Made by a program: the position numbers and the translations under genes. This document shows, one piece after another, positions 11,034 through 20,295 of a DNA stretch of 64,000 nucleotides (position 1 is its first letter; each line of letters begins with the position of its first letter). Source of the stretch: Caballeronia hypogeia (GTDB lineage: Bacteria; Pseudomonadota; Gammaproteobacteria; Burkholderiales; Burkholderiaceae); NCBI RefSeq assembly GCF_001544875.2, contig NZ_FCOA02000002.1:372001-436000 (forward strand). Direction: 5' to 3'. The notes below the pieces were generated by a model. That model saw nothing but the letters and a program-made list of their open reading frames with translations, was not told where the DNA came from and made no database searches.

Positions 11034-12527
11034 ATGACGACGCATCAGGAATGGCAGCGCCAGGCAGAACAGCTTTCGCTCGATGGCCGGGCTTTCATCG
11101 CCGGGCAACGTTGCAATGCGGCTTCGAATGAAACCTTCGCCACGCTGAATCCGTCGACGGGCAAGGTGCTCGCGGATATCGCGAAGTGCGACGCGAAGGA
11201 TGTGGATCGCGCGGTCGGGGCGGCGCGCGAGGCGTTTGAATCGGGGGTGTGGTCGAAGGCCGCGCCGTCGCATAGAAAGGCCGTGCTGCAGCGCCTCGCT
11301 CAACTCATCGACGAACATGCCGAAGAGCTCGCGCTGCTCGAAGCGCTCGAAGCAGGCAAGCCGATCAGCGAATGCATGGGCCTCGACATTCCCGAGTCGG
11401 CCGCGTGCATCCGCTGGCACGCCGAAGTCACGGACAAGCGTTACGACGCACTCTCGCCTTCGGGTTCGAGCGTGGTGAGCATGATTACGCGCGAGCCGAT
11501 CGGCGTGGTCGGCGCGGTGCTGCCGTGGAACTTTCCGGCGCTGATGCTCGCGTGGAAGATCGGGCCGGCGTTGTCGGTGGGCAATAGCGTCATCGTGAAA
11601 CCGGCGGAGCAGACTTCGCTGTCGACCTTGCGCATCGCCGATCTCGCGCTGGAAGCGGGCTTGCCCTCCGGCGTCTTCAGCGTCGTGACGGGGTTCGGCG
11701 AAGGCGCGGGTCAGGCGCTCGGCGTGCACGTGGATGTCGATCTGATCGCGTTCACGGGTTCGACCGAAACCGGCAAGCGCTTCCTGCGCTATTCCGCCGA
11801 CACGAACATGAAGCGCGTCGTGCTCGAATGCGGCGGCAAGAATCCGCAAGTCGTGCTGCCCGATGTCGCCAATCTCGACGCCGTGGCCGAACAGGCGGTC
11901 GCCGCCGCGTTCTGGAACATGGGCGAGAACTGCAGCGCGGGCTCGCGCATTCTGGTTCACAAGAGCCAGAAGGCCGAGTTGCTGCAAAAGATGCAGGCGG
12001 TGCTCGAAGGCTGGAAGACCGGCGATCCGCTCGATCCGGATGTCAGGCTCGGTTCGCTGATCGAAGAGGCGCATTACCGCAAGGTGCTGTCGCATATCGA
12101 GAAGGCGAAGGCCGAAGGCGCGCACGTTGCCGCCGGCGGCAACGCCACGCTGACGGAAACCGGCGGGTGGTTCGTCGAGCCGACCATCTTCGACAGCGTG
12201 ACGCCCGAGATGAGCATCGCGCGCGAAGAGGTCTTTGGGCCGGTGGTGTGCTTTATCGAATATGCTGATATCGACGAGGCCGTGCGCATCGCGAACGACA
12301 CGTGCTACGGACTCGCTGCATCGCTGTGGACCGATAATGTCAACAACGCGCACAAGGTGGCGGCGCGCATTCGCGCGGGCACCGTGACCGTGAACTGCTT
12401 CGGCGAAGGCGATCTGTCCACGCCCTTCGGCGGCTTCAAGCAGTCGGGCTTCGGCGGACGCGACAAATCGGTCTACGCGCACGATCAATACTGCGAGCTG
12501 AAGACGACCTGGCTGAAGCTCGACTGA
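11034..12527 (+). CDS. NAD(P)-dependent aldehyde dehydrogenase (PuuC-like)
   Basis: A 497-residue cytoplasmic aldehyde dehydrogenase. The catalytic Cys is in GENCSAGSRI (C300), the general base Glu in LECGGKNPQ (E265), and the cofactor-site motif is PWNFPALMLAWKIGPAL. Overall character is closest to gamma-glutamyl-gamma-aminobutyraldehyde and betaine-aldehyde dehydrogenases. It lies 17 nt after the FAD oxidoreductase and 17 nt before the reductase gene, so it is in one operon. It presumably oxidises the aldehyde made by the flavoenzyme to the acid. Confidence 0.9.
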   Translation: MTTHQEWQRQAEQLSLDGRAFIAGQRCNAASNETFATLNPSTGKVLADIAKCDAKDVDRAVGAAREAFESGVWSKAAPSHRKAVLQRLAQLIDEHAEELALLEALEAGKPISECMGLDIPESAACIRWHAEVTDKRYDALSPSGSSVVSMITREPIGVVGAVLPWNFPALMLAWKIGPALSVGNSVIVKPAEQTSLSTLRIADLALEAGLPSGVFSVVTGFGEGAGQALGVHVDVDLIAFTGSTETGKRFLRYSADTNMKRVVLECGGKNPQVVLPDVANLDAVAEQAVAAAFWNMGENCSAGSRILVHKSQKAELLQKMQAVLEGWKTGDPLDPDVRLGSLIEEAHYRKVLSHIEKAKAEGAHVAAGGNATLTETGGWFVEPTIFDSVTPEMSIAREEVFGPVVCFIEYADIDEAVRIANDTCYGLAASLWTDNVNNAHKVAARIRAGTVTVNCFGEGDLSTPFGGFKQSGFGGRDKSVYAHDQYCELKTTWLKLD

Positions 12528-12544
12528 CCATCTGACGAGGCAAC

Positions 12545-13315
12545 ATGCGGATTGGATTCATCGGCGCCGGCGCGATCACGCGGGCCATCGTGACCGGCAT
12601 GATCGACTTCGACGTGCCTTTCACGCGCGTCGCGCTCTCGCCGCGCAACGCGGAGATCGCGGCGAAACTGGCGGAACTCGACTCGCGCGTGGAGGTGTGC
12701 GAGAGCAATCAGGCCGTGCTCGATACATCGGATGTCGTGTGTCTCGCGGTCATCCCACAGATCGCGTCCGAAGTGTTGGGCGAACTCGAGTTCGATGCGC
12801 GGCATCACGTCATCAGTTTCATCGCAGGAATGTCTCTCGAGAAGATTGGTCAGCTCGTGCGCCGGTCGTCCGGCGTGACGCGCGCGGTGCCGCTGCCCGC
12901 CGTGGCGACGGGCAAGGGCAGCACGGCGATCTGCCCGCCCGACGACATCGCCAAAGCCCTGTTCGCGCCGCTAGGCGAAGCGGTCGAAGTGGCGGGCGAA
13001 CATCAGTTCGACGCGCTGTCCGCCGTCACGGCGACGATGGCCAGCTTCTTCGCGCTGCTGGAGGAACAGGCGCAATGGCTCGTCGGGCAAGGCGTGCCGT
13101 ATGCATCGGCTCGCTCGTTTTTGTCGGGCTATCATGTGGGGCTCGCGCATGAAACGACACAAGGCACGCAGCCTTTCGCCGACATGATCGGACATGCGAG
13201 CACGCCCGGCGGCCTCAACGAGCAACTGCACCGCGAACTGTCGGAACGAGGCACGTTTGCGCATTACGCGGAAGCGCTCGACAGGATCATGCGCCGCGTG
13301 CAAGGGCGCGGATGA
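12545..13315 (+). CDS. Pyrroline-5-carboxylate reductase-like protein
   Basis: A 256-residue protein of the ProC family (NAD(P)H reduction of 1-pyrroline-5-carboxylate or related cyclic imines). The N-terminal Rossmann motif is MRIGFIGAGAITRAIV, and a C-terminal dimer/active-site stretch containing STPGGLNEQ resembles the ProC TSPGGTT region. GAGG is 5 nt before the ATG. In this operon a reductase of cyclic imines could recover or detoxify a pyrroline formed when an amino-aldehyde cyclises; this is inference. It is divergent enough from housekeeping ProC (256 versus about 270 residues) that I give no gene symbol. Confidence 0.83.
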   Translation: MRIGFIGAGAITRAIVTGMIDFDVPFTRVALSPRNAEIAAKLAELDSRVEVCESNQAVLDTSDVVCLAVIPQIASEVLGELEFDARHHVISFIAGMSLEKIGQLVRRSSGVTRAVPLPAVATGKGSTAICPPDDIAKALFAPLGEAVEVAGEHQFDALSAVTATMASFFALLEEQAQWLVGQGVPYASARSFLSGYHVGLAHETTQGTQPFADMIGHASTPGGLNEQLHRELSERGTFAHYAEALDRIMRRVQGRG

Positions 13316-13387
13316 GCGCGCGCCGGATTCGAAGAACAATCGATAATAGAAGCATCCGGCTTGCGAGCCCTCTGGAAGGTGATTCAC

Positions 13388-14389
13388 ATGCAGAAGAAAC
13401 AGCAATTCGCCGACAGGCTTCTCGCGCAGATGCCCTCGTTGCGCGCGCTCCGATGCTTTGTCACGGCGGCGCGCTATGAAAGTTTCACGCAAGCCGCCGA
13501 AGTGCTGTGCGTCACGCAGGCCGCGGTCAGCCGCCAGATAAAGGAACTGGAGGACGCGCTCGAAGTCGCGTTGTTCGAGCGCACCGGAAGGCATATCTCA
13601 CTGACGGATGCGGGCCGCATTCTCTACAACGCGTCGTATCTGTCGATCATGAACATCGCGGAGGCGGCGCAGGCGGTGCGGCGCGTCGATCGACATGCGC
13701 TGACCATCTGTATCTCGCATACGTTCTCGGCGCTGTGGCTCTCGTTCCGGCTGCCCGAATTTCGCCGGCGCTTTCCTGATATCCGCCTGCACGTGATGGT
13801 GACCGAGCACTTCATGGAACTCGACGAGCTCATGGAGCCCGATGTCATCATCACGAAGAATCCGCCGCGCGAAGCGGAGTACGAAGTCGAGCCGCTGTTT
13901 CACGACATCGTTTATCCGGTGTGCAGCGCGGCGTTTCACGAGCGCTATTTTCATGGGCGCGCGTTGAAGCCGCTCGATCTGCTCGCGCATCCCACGCTGA
14001 GCCTTTCGCTGCTGGGGCGCGCGCAAGTGTGCGAACACGTCGACTGGCGCGTGTGGAAGAACTGGTTCCAGCAAGGCGACGGCTCCGACCGCCTCGATCA
14101 GCACGACAAGCTGGAGAGCAATGACTATCGACTGCTGGTGGCGCAGGCGGAGGCGGGCGAGGGCACCTTGCTCGGCTGGCACCATCTCGTGCATCGGCAG
14201 GTCGAGCAGAAGAAGCTCGTGCGCCCGGTCGACGATGCGCTCGTGTTCCACGACCGTCACCACTATCTGTGCGCGCATCGCAATGCGAAGGCGCGCGCGG
14301 AATATCTCCAGTTCCGCGAGTGGCTCGACGAGGAAATCGCAACGATGATGCAAGGCTGGCCCGCGCCTCAGGCAAAGGCCATTGCCTGA
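13388..14389 (+). CDS. LysR-family transcriptional regulator (GcvA-like)
   Basis: A 333-residue regulator. The ATG at 13388 is preferred to an upstream TTG because GGAAGG lies at good distance and the protein then begins just before the helix-turn-helix (SLRALRCFVTAARYESFTQAAEVLCVTQAAVSRQIKELEDAL, about residues 16-58). A LysR effector-binding domain follows. It is transcribed with, not divergently from, the transporter/amine-oxidation genes. It probably controls them and is the last member of the unit; a hairpin overlaps its stop codon. Confidence 0.9.
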   Translation: MQKKQQFADRLLAQMPSLRALRCFVTAARYESFTQAAEVLCVTQAAVSRQIKELEDALEVALFERTGRHISLTDAGRILYNASYLSIMNIAEAAQAVRRVDRHALTICISHTFSALWLSFRLPEFRRRFPDIRLHVMVTEHFMELDELMEPDVIITKNPPREAEYEVEPLFHDIVYPVCSAAFHERYFHGRALKPLDLLAHPTLSLSLLGRAQVCEHVDWRVWKNWFQQGDGSDRLDQHDKLESNDYRLLVAQAEAGEGTLLGWHHLVHRQVEQKKLVRPVDDALVFHDRHHYLCAHRNAKARAEYLQFREWLDEEIATMMQGWPAPQAKAIA

Positions 14390-14391
14390 GG
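14366..14391. terminator. Hairpin at the convergent ends of the LysR and GntR genes
   Basis: A perfect 10-bp inverted repeat (CCTCAGGCAA at 14366-14375, TTGCCTGAGG at 14382-14391, 6-nt loop) covers the last codons and stop of the LysR gene and lies just before the convergent stop of the GntR gene. There is only a TTT after it on the plus strand and no T run on the minus strand. A bidirectional terminator or mRNA 3'-end stabiliser is plausible but not certain. Confidence 0.45.
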
Positions 14392-14402
14392 TTTCGAGCC
14401 GC

Positions 14403-15107
14403 TCAGTGGTCGCTCAGAAACGTGGGATGGCGTGTGCGAATCTGATCGACCTGGCTGAGCGTGCCTGACAGATGCTTGCGTAACGCGGCGTCGGCGGCTT
14501 CCACGTCGCTTTTCTCGATGGCGTCGACGATCTCGGTGTGATCGCGCACCACCGCGCTGGTCTTGCCCTCGACCGGCAGATGCAGACGGCGCAGCCGGTC
14601 GATGTGCCCGCTCAGGCGGCGCACCAGATCCCACAACTGCGGCACGCCCGCGGCTTCGTACATCTGCCGGTGAAACGCGTGGTCGAGCAATGCAAACTGC
14701 TCGACGTCCTGCGGTTCCATGCATTCCATCTGTTCCGCAATCGTCGCGCGCAGCCGCGCGACCAGCGAAGCCTTGCGCGTCTGCGCGAGCGTACGCACGA
14801 CTTCCAGTTCGATCGAGCGGCGCAGGAAGTGCGCCTGCAACGCCTGCGGCACGCTGATCTGGCTCACGACGGTGGCGTGCTGCGGAAAGATATCGACCAG
14901 CCCTTCCTCGCCGAGCCTGATCAGCGCGTCGCGCACCGGCGTCTGGCTGAGGCCATAGCGCGTCGCCAGTTCGGTGCGCGACAGCACCGTGCCCGGCTCC
15001 AGTTCGAGCGACACGATCATCTCGCGCAGCCGCTCGAACACTTGCGGCGCGGCATGCCGGGACCGGTCGAGGCGATGGATCGTGGCAGTGGATTCGGCGT
15101 TCTTCAT
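14403..15107 (-). CDS. GntR-family (FadR/FCD subfamily) transcriptional regulator
   Basis: A 234-residue regulator. The start at 15107 (MKNAESTATIHRL) is preferred over a longer frame because the winged helix-turn-helix begins soon after it: APQVFERLREMIVSLELEPG, then TELATRYGLSQTPVRDALIRLGEEGLV (about residues 22-75). The FCD ligand-binding domain follows (LRRSIELEVVRTLA, HRQMYEAAGVPQL, a metal-binding His pattern around DHAFHRQMY and DHTEIVDAI). It is divergent from the glucarate-dehydratase-like gene, with a perfect palindrome in the shared intergenic region that is its likely operator. It is probably a repressor relieved by a sugar acid. Confidence 0.9.
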   Translation of the reverse strand: MKNAESTATIHRLDRSRHAAPQVFERLREMIVSLELEPGTVLSRTELATRYGLSQTPVRDALIRLGEEGLVDIFPQHATVVSQISVPQALQAHFLRRSIELEVVRTLAQTRKASLVARLRATIAEQMECMEPQDVEQFALLDHAFHRQMYEAAGVPQLWDLVRRLSGHIDRLRRLHLPVEGKTSAVVRDHTEIVDAIEKSDVEAADAALRKHLSGTLSQVDQIRTRHPTFLSDH

Positions 15108-15213
15108 GTTGGATCGAAAGCGAAAGGCGACTGAAACATTAGCACTATAGCCGCGCTTTGCCACGGCGGGCATGGGTTCGTGACGAAGAAAACTCAGCGT
15201 TAACCCGACTGAC

Positions 15214-15231
15214 GCACTAATATATTAGTGC
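15214..15231. promoter_or_regulatory. 18-bp perfect palindrome, candidate GntR operator
   Basis: GCACTAATATATTAGTGC reads the same on both strands. It lies 42 nt before the dehydratase ATG and 107 nt from the regulator ATG, in the only divergent intergenic region of this cluster. The size and symmetry fit FadR-subfamily operators. A related half-site, GCACTATAG, occurs at 15142-15150 near the regulator's own start and may serve autoregulation. Confidence 0.7.
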
Positions 15232-15272
15232 TTTACCATTCGGCTACTCTCGCTCTTTCCGGAACAATCGAC

Positions 15273-16547
15273 ATGACGCGCGCCATCACCATCACTCAGG
15301 TTCGAATCACTCCGATCGCATTCCGCGACGGCCCGCTCCTCAACGCCGCGGGCATTCACGAGCCTTGGGCGCTGCGTTCCATCGTCGAACTGGAGACGAG
15401 CGACGGGCGCGTCGGCATTTCCGAGACCTATGGCGACGAGCCGATGCTGCGCGTGCTGGAACAGGCCAGGGACCTCGTGATCGGCCTTTCGCCGTTCGAT
15501 CTGAACCAGATGGAAGAGCGCGTGCGCGGGACGATCAAGGCAACGCCCGGCGCGATTGAATTCGAGCTCGCGCCGGGTTCGCACGCCGCGAAGAACGCGC
15601 CGAAGGTGATCAGCACGCTGGAAGTGGCGATGCTCGATCTGCAAGGTCAGATCATCGGCGCGCCGGTGGTCGATCTGCTCGGCGGCAAGGTGCGCGACGC
15701 CGTGCCCTATAGCGCGTATCTGTTCTTCAAGTACGCGGAGCACGTTGAGAAACCTTATGCGCCGGACGCGTGGGGCGAGGGCATCAGTCCCGAGCAGATC
15801 GTGGCGCAGGCGCAGCGCATGATCGACCTGTACGGTTTTCAGAGCATCAAGCTGAAGGGCGGCGTGTTCGAGCCCGCGCATGAAATCGCCTGCATGCAGG
15901 CGCTCGCGAAGGCATTCCCCGGCATGCCGCTGCGTCTCGATCCGAACGCGAACTGGACGCTGGAGACGAGCATCAAGGCCGCGCCCGCGCTCGATGAAAT
16001 CCTCGAATACTACGAAGATCCGTGCCCCGGCCTCGAAGGCATGGCCGAACTGCAGAAGCATACGAAGCTGCCGCTCGCGACCAACATGGTCATCACGACG
16101 ATGGACGACTTCCGTCGCGGCTGCAACATGGGTTCGATCAAGGTGCTGCTCTCCGATCATCACTACTGGGGCGGCTTGCGCGCCACGCAGACGCTCGCGC
16201 GCATGGCCAAGCTGTGGGGCTTCGGCATGTCGATGCACTCGAACTCGCATCTGGGCATCAGCCTGATGGCGATGACGCATGTCGCCGCAAGCGTGCCCAA
16301 TCTCACCTACGCGTGCGACACGCATTACCCGTGGCAGGAAGAGGAAGTCATCAAGGGCGGGCGCGTGAAGTTCGATAACGGCTCCGTGCGCGTGCCGACG
16401 ACGCCGGGTCTGGGCGTCGAACTCGATCGCGAGAAGCTCGCGGAACTGCACGAACAATATCTGTCGTGCGGCGTGCGCAATCGCGACGATCTCGCGCAAA
16501 TGCGCAAGTATCAGCCGGAATTCACCGGCAAGAATCCGCGCTTCTGA
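15273..16547 (+). CDS. gudD: Glucarate dehydratase family protein (enolase superfamily)
   Basis: A 424-residue acid-sugar dehydratase of the mandelate-racemase/glucarate-dehydratase subgroup. Key residues are visible: the KLKGG catalytic lysines K193/K195, metal ligands D223 (LDPNANW), E248 (EDPC) and N271 (ATNM), and the H322 (SMHSNSH)/D295 (LSDHHYW) base pair. DTHYPWQEE and PGLGVE are further family signatures. The ATG at 15273 is used rather than an open upstream extension that would run through the operator. The loop after EDPC is shorter than I recall for E. coli GudD (about 446 residues), so the true substrate may be a related aldarate. The neighbouring ACS-family transporter and GntR regulator support a sugar-acid role. 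Confidence 0.82.
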   Translation: MTRAITITQVRITPIAFRDGPLLNAAGIHEPWALRSIVELETSDGRVGISETYGDEPMLRVLEQARDLVIGLSPFDLNQMEERVRGTIKATPGAIEFELAPGSHAAKNAPKVISTLEVAMLDLQGQIIGAPVVDLLGGKVRDAVPYSAYLFFKYAEHVEKPYAPDAWGEGISPEQIVAQAQRMIDLYGFQSIKLKGGVFEPAHEIACMQALAKAFPGMPLRLDPNANWTLETSIKAAPALDEILEYYEDPCPGLEGMAELQKHTKLPLATNMVITTMDDFRRGCNMGSIKVLLSDHHYWGGLRATQTLARMAKLWGFGMSMHSNSHLGISLMAMTHVAASVPNLTYACDTHYPWQEEEVIKGGRVKFDNGSVRVPTTPGLGVELDREKLAELHEQYLSCGVRNRDDLAQMRKYQPEFTGKNPRF

Positions 16548-16586
16548 GACCCATAACAAAACCACGCGCCGTCAGGAGACACCTTC

Positions 16587-17906
16587 ATGAGCAGTTCCAG
16601 CGCGCTTTCGAGCGCCGTTCGCAAGATCAAGTGGCACGTGCTGCCGCTGTTCGTCGTGATGTTCGTCGTCAATTACATCGACCGGGTGAACATCGGTTTC
16701 GTGCGTCAGCATCTGAGCGCGGATCTGGGCATCGGCGCCGCGGCCTATGGGCTGGGCGCGGGGCTTTTCTTCGTCAGCTACGCGGTGTTCGAAGTGCCGT
16801 CGAACATGCTGCTGCAGCGTTTCGGCGCGAAGGCCTGGCTCACGCGCATCATGATCACGTGGGGGCTGGCTGCGGTCGGCATGGCCTTCGTGCAGGGCGA
16901 AACCTCGTTTTATGCGATGCGTCTTCTGCTCGGTGCGGCGGAGGCGGGCTTCTTCCCGGGCGTCGTGTTCTATTTCACGCAATGGCTGCCGCGCGATCAA
17001 CGCGGCAAGGCAATGGCCATCTTCCTGAGCGGCTCGGCGCTTGCGTCCGTGTTCTCCGGCCCGATCTCGGGCGGGCTGATGCTGATCGAAGGCGCGGGCC
17101 TGCATGGCTGGCAGTGGATGTTCCTTATCGAAGGCATGGCCTCGGTGGTGCTGGCGGGCTTCGTGTGGTTCTGGCTCGATTCGAAGCCGCGCGATGCGAA
17201 GTGGCTCACGCGTGAAGAGCAGGATGCGCTCGTCGCCGAAATCGACAACGAGCAGCGTCAGCGCGATGCGGCGCATACGGTCAAGCCTTCCGCGTGGAGC
17301 CTGCTGCGCGATCCGCAGATCGTGATCTTCTGCCTGATCTATTTCTCGGTATCGTTGACCATCTACGGGGCGACCTTCTGGCTGCCGAGCATCATCCGCA
17401 AGATGGGGCATCTGAACGACTTCCAGGTCGGGCTGTTCAACTCCGTTCCCTGGCTGATCTCCATCGTCGCGATGTATCTGTTCGCCGGGCTGGCCGCGCG
17501 CTTCAAGTTCCAGCAGGCGTGGGTCGCGTGCGTGCTGCTGATCGCGGCGGCCGGCATGTACGCGGCCGGTCAGGGCGGACCGGTCTATTCGTTCATCGCG
17601 ATCTGCTTCGCGGCGATCGGCTTCAAGGCGGCTTCGTCGTTGTTCTGGCCGATTCCGCAAGGTTATCTCGATGCGCGCATCGCGGCGCCCGTGCTTGCGC
17701 TGATCAACTCCATCGGCAATCTCGGCGGCTTCGTCGCGCCGGCAACCTTCGGCTTTCTCGAACAGAAGAGCGGCTCGATCCAGGGCGGCCTCACCGGTCT
17801 CGCACTGATGTCGGTAGTGGCGGCGGGTGTCGTGTTCTTCGCACGCATGACGCCGCGCGACGGTCGCGGCTCGCCCACCTTGCAGACGAAGAATAAAGGT
17901 GCCTGA
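16587..17906 (+). CDS. MFS transporter, anion:cation symporter (GudP-like) family
   Basis: A 439-residue, about 12-helix inner-membrane permease. The N-terminus carries the ACS-family hallmark FVVNYIDRVNIGFVRQHLSADLG, followed by FEVPSNMLLQRFGAKAWL and the long central loop around residues 195-235. It starts 39 nt after the dehydratase gene with GGAGA upstream of the ATG. It probably imports the sugar acid (glucarate/galactarate-like) consumed by the dehydratase. Confidence 0.88.
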   Translation: MSSSSALSSAVRKIKWHVLPLFVVMFVVNYIDRVNIGFVRQHLSADLGIGAAAYGLGAGLFFVSYAVFEVPSNMLLQRFGAKAWLTRIMITWGLAAVGMAFVQGETSFYAMRLLLGAAEAGFFPGVVFYFTQWLPRDQRGKAMAIFLSGSALASVFSGPISGGLMLIEGAGLHGWQWMFLIEGMASVVLAGFVWFWLDSKPRDAKWLTREEQDALVAEIDNEQRQRDAAHTVKPSAWSLLRDPQIVIFCLIYFSVSLTIYGATFWLPSIIRKMGHLNDFQVGLFNSVPWLISIVAMYLFAGLAARFKFQQAWVACVLLIAAAGMYAAGQGGPVYSFIAICFAAIGFKAASSLFWPIPQGYLDARIAAPVLALINSIGNLGGFVAPATFGFLEQKSGSIQGGLTGLALMSVVAAGVVFFARMTPRDGRGSPTLQTKNKGA

Positions 17907-17968
17907 AAGGGAATAGCGATTGCTCGCGCGTCTTCCAAGAATCAATCGAAACGCGCGAGGCAATGGTC

Positions 17969-20287
17969 ATGGCCGAATCAGACACACACGTTCGAAGGAA
18001 CGTCGCATATCCGTATTCGTCGGGTGGATGGGGCTCGCTCAAGGCCGTGACGGGCGCGCTCGTTCATGAAAAGGTGCCGCTCAGGGAAACCACCGTTCTG
18101 CTGAAGCAGAACAAGCCCGACGGCTTCGCCTGCGTCAGTTGTTCATGGGCCAAGCCCGCCGATCCGCACACCTTCGAGTTCTGCGAAAGCGGCGCGAAGG
18201 CGACCGCGTGGGACTTGACGGCCAGACGCATGACGCCGCAGTTCTTCGAGCTGCATACGGTGACTGAACTGTGCGCCTGGCACGATCACGATCTCGAAGA
18301 TGCGGGGCGTCTCACCGCGCCCCTGCGCTATGACGCAGCGACCGACAAATACGTGAGCGTGAGCTGGGACGAGGCATTCGAGGACATCGGCCGCGAGTTG
18401 CGGGCGCTCGATCCGAAGCGCGTGTCGTTCTATGCTTCGGGGCGCGCATCGCTGGAAACGTCGTACATGTACCAGCTGTTCGCGCGCATGTACGGCACGA
18501 ACAATCTTCCCGACAGCTCGAACATGTGTCACGAAAGCACGAGCGTCGGGCTGAAGGCGGCGATCGGCGCGGGCGTCGGCACGATCATGCTCGACGACTT
18601 CGAGAAGACCGATCTCATGTTCTTCTTCGGCCAGAACGTCGGGACCAACAGCCCGCGCATGCTGCATCAGTTGCAGGATGCGAGAAAGCGCGGCGTGCCG
18701 ATCATCACCTTCAATCCGCTGCGGGAACCGGGGCTCATCAAGTTCGCCAATCCGCAATCGCCGGTCGAAATGGTGACGCCGGCGCATACGGTCATCAGCA
18801 CGCAATATCATCAGGTGAAGACCGGCGGCGACACCGCCGCGATACTCGGCATCTGCAAGGCCGTGATTCACGCCGACGATCGCGCACGGGAACGCGGCGA
18901 GCCGCGCGTGCTCGACGTCGGGTTCATCGAAGAACACACGGTGGGCTTCGAGGCGTTCGCGGACTACGTGCGCGTCGCCTCATGGGACGACATCGAAAAC
19001 GTGGCCGGCCTGCCGCGCGCGGATCTCGAAGCCGCCGCCGACGAATACATGCGCGCGAACGCGGTCATCGCGCACTACGGCATGGGCGTCACGCAGCACA
19101 GGCAGGGCGTGCAGACGGTCCGCATGCTGTGCAATCTGCTGTTTCTGCGCGGCAACGTGGGCAAGCCGGGCGCAGGACCCTCGCCGGTGCGCGGACATTC
19201 GAACGTGCAAGGGCAACGCACGGTAGGGATCACGGAGAAGCCGGAACTGGCGCCGCTCGACAAGCTCGCGAGCCAGTTCCGTTTCGAGCCGCCGCGCGAG
19301 AAGGGCATGAACATCGTCGAGACATTCGAGGCGATGATCGAAGGCAAGGTCGATGCGGTCATCAATCTCGGCGGCAATCTCGTGCGCTCGGTGCCGGATC
19401 GCGCGCGTACCGAGCCGGCGTGGCGCAAGCTGAAGCTCACCGTGAACATCGCGACGAAGCTCAATCGCAGTCACCTCGTGCATGGCGAGAAGTCGTATCT
19501 GCTGCCGTGCCTGAGCCGCATCGAAATCGATATGCAGGCAGGCGGCGCGCAAGCCGTATCGATGGAAGACAGCACCGGATGCATTCACGGCTCGCGCGGC
19601 GTGGCCGAGCCCGCGTCGGCGGATGCGCGCTCGGAGCCGTTCATCGTCGCGGAACTGGCAAGGCATACGCTCGGCGCGCAATCGACGGTCGACTGGCAAC
19701 GCTGGCGCGACGACTATGCGCTCGTTCGCGATGAAATCGCCAGGACCTATCCCGAGACCTTTCACGACTTCAACGCGAGAATGTGGACGCCGGGCGGCTT
19801 CCCGCGTCATCTCCCGGTGCGCGAACGCAAGTGGGAAACTAAGAGCGGCCGCGCGGAATTCTTCGTGCCCGAGTCGCTCGGTGAAGACCCCGACATGCCC
19901 ATGCGCGATGCGCGCGCGTTATGCCTCATGACGTTGCGCAGCGACAGCCAGTTCAACACGACGATCTATAACCACGACGACCGTTTTCGCGGCATTCACG
20001 GCGATCGCATGGTGATCCTCATGTGCGAGGCCGACATCGACCGACATGGCTTGAAGAAGGACGATCGCGTGACCTTGCAGACCATTTCGGACGATGGCTT
20101 CGAGCGCCGCGTGGCGGGCCTGCGCATTCAGCCTTACGATATTCCGCGCGGCTGCATCGGCGGATATTATCCGGAGTGCAATCCGCTGCTGCCGTTATGG
20201 CATTACGCGAAGGAAAGCAAGGTGCCGGGGGCGAAGTCGATCCCGGTGCATATCGTCGAGGTGAATGGCGTGCCGCGAGAATCCTGA
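17969..20287 (+). CDS. FdhF/YdeP-family molybdopterin oxidoreductase
   Basis: A 772-residue bis-MGD molybdoenzyme of the YdeP-like family, for which no firm substrate is known; E. coli YdeP has been linked to acid resistance. ATG 17969 is preferred to ATG 17963 because GCGAGG is 8 nt upstream of it. The N-terminus shows C55 and C58 (CVSC) and C72 (FCESGAK), consistent with a reduced iron-sulfur motif. The molybdopterin domain follows (YQLFARMYGTNNLPDSSNMCHEST, FFFGQNVGTNSPRM) and the C-terminal dinucleotide-binding domain begins near LMTLRSDSQFNTTIYNHDDRFRG. No partner subunits or maturation genes are adjacent. It converges with the hemerythrin gene. Confidence 0.88.
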   Translation: MAESDTHVRRNVAYPYSSGGWGSLKAVTGALVHEKVPLRETTVLLKQNKPDGFACVSCSWAKPADPHTFEFCESGAKATAWDLTARRMTPQFFELHTVTELCAWHDHDLEDAGRLTAPLRYDAATDKYVSVSWDEAFEDIGRELRALDPKRVSFYASGRASLETSYMYQLFARMYGTNNLPDSSNMCHESTSVGLKAAIGAGVGTIMLDDFEKTDLMFFFGQNVGTNSPRMLHQLQDARKRGVPIITFNPLREPGLIKFANPQSPVEMVTPAHTVISTQYHQVKTGGDTAAILGICKAVIHADDRARERGEPRVLDVGFIEEHTVGFEAFADYVRVASWDDIENVAGLPRADLEAAADEYMRANAVIAHYGMGVTQHRQGVQTVRMLCNLLFLRGNVGKPGAGPSPVRGHSNVQGQRTVGITEKPELAPLDKLASQFRFEPPREKGMNIVETFEAMIEGKVDAVINLGGNLVRSVPDRARTEPAWRKLKLTVNIATKLNRSHLVHGEKSYLLPCLSRIEIDMQAGGAQAVSMEDSTGCIHGSRGVAEPASADARSEPFIVAELARHTLGAQSTVDWQRWRDDYALVRDEIARTYPETFHDFNARMWTPGGFPRHLPVRERKWETKSGRAEFFVPESLGEDPDMPMRDARALCLMTLRSDSQFNTTIYNHDDRFRGIHGDRMVILMCEADIDRHGLKKDDRVTLQTISDDGFERRVAGLRIQPYDIPRGCIGGYYPECNPLLPLWHYAKESKVPGAKSIPVHIVEVNGVPRES

Positions 20288-20295
20288 ACGGTGGA

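Noticed and set aside
16572..17963. 463-codon minus-strand frame
   Set aside because: Shadow of the MFS transporter gene, rich in His/Arg/Asp and without any motif.
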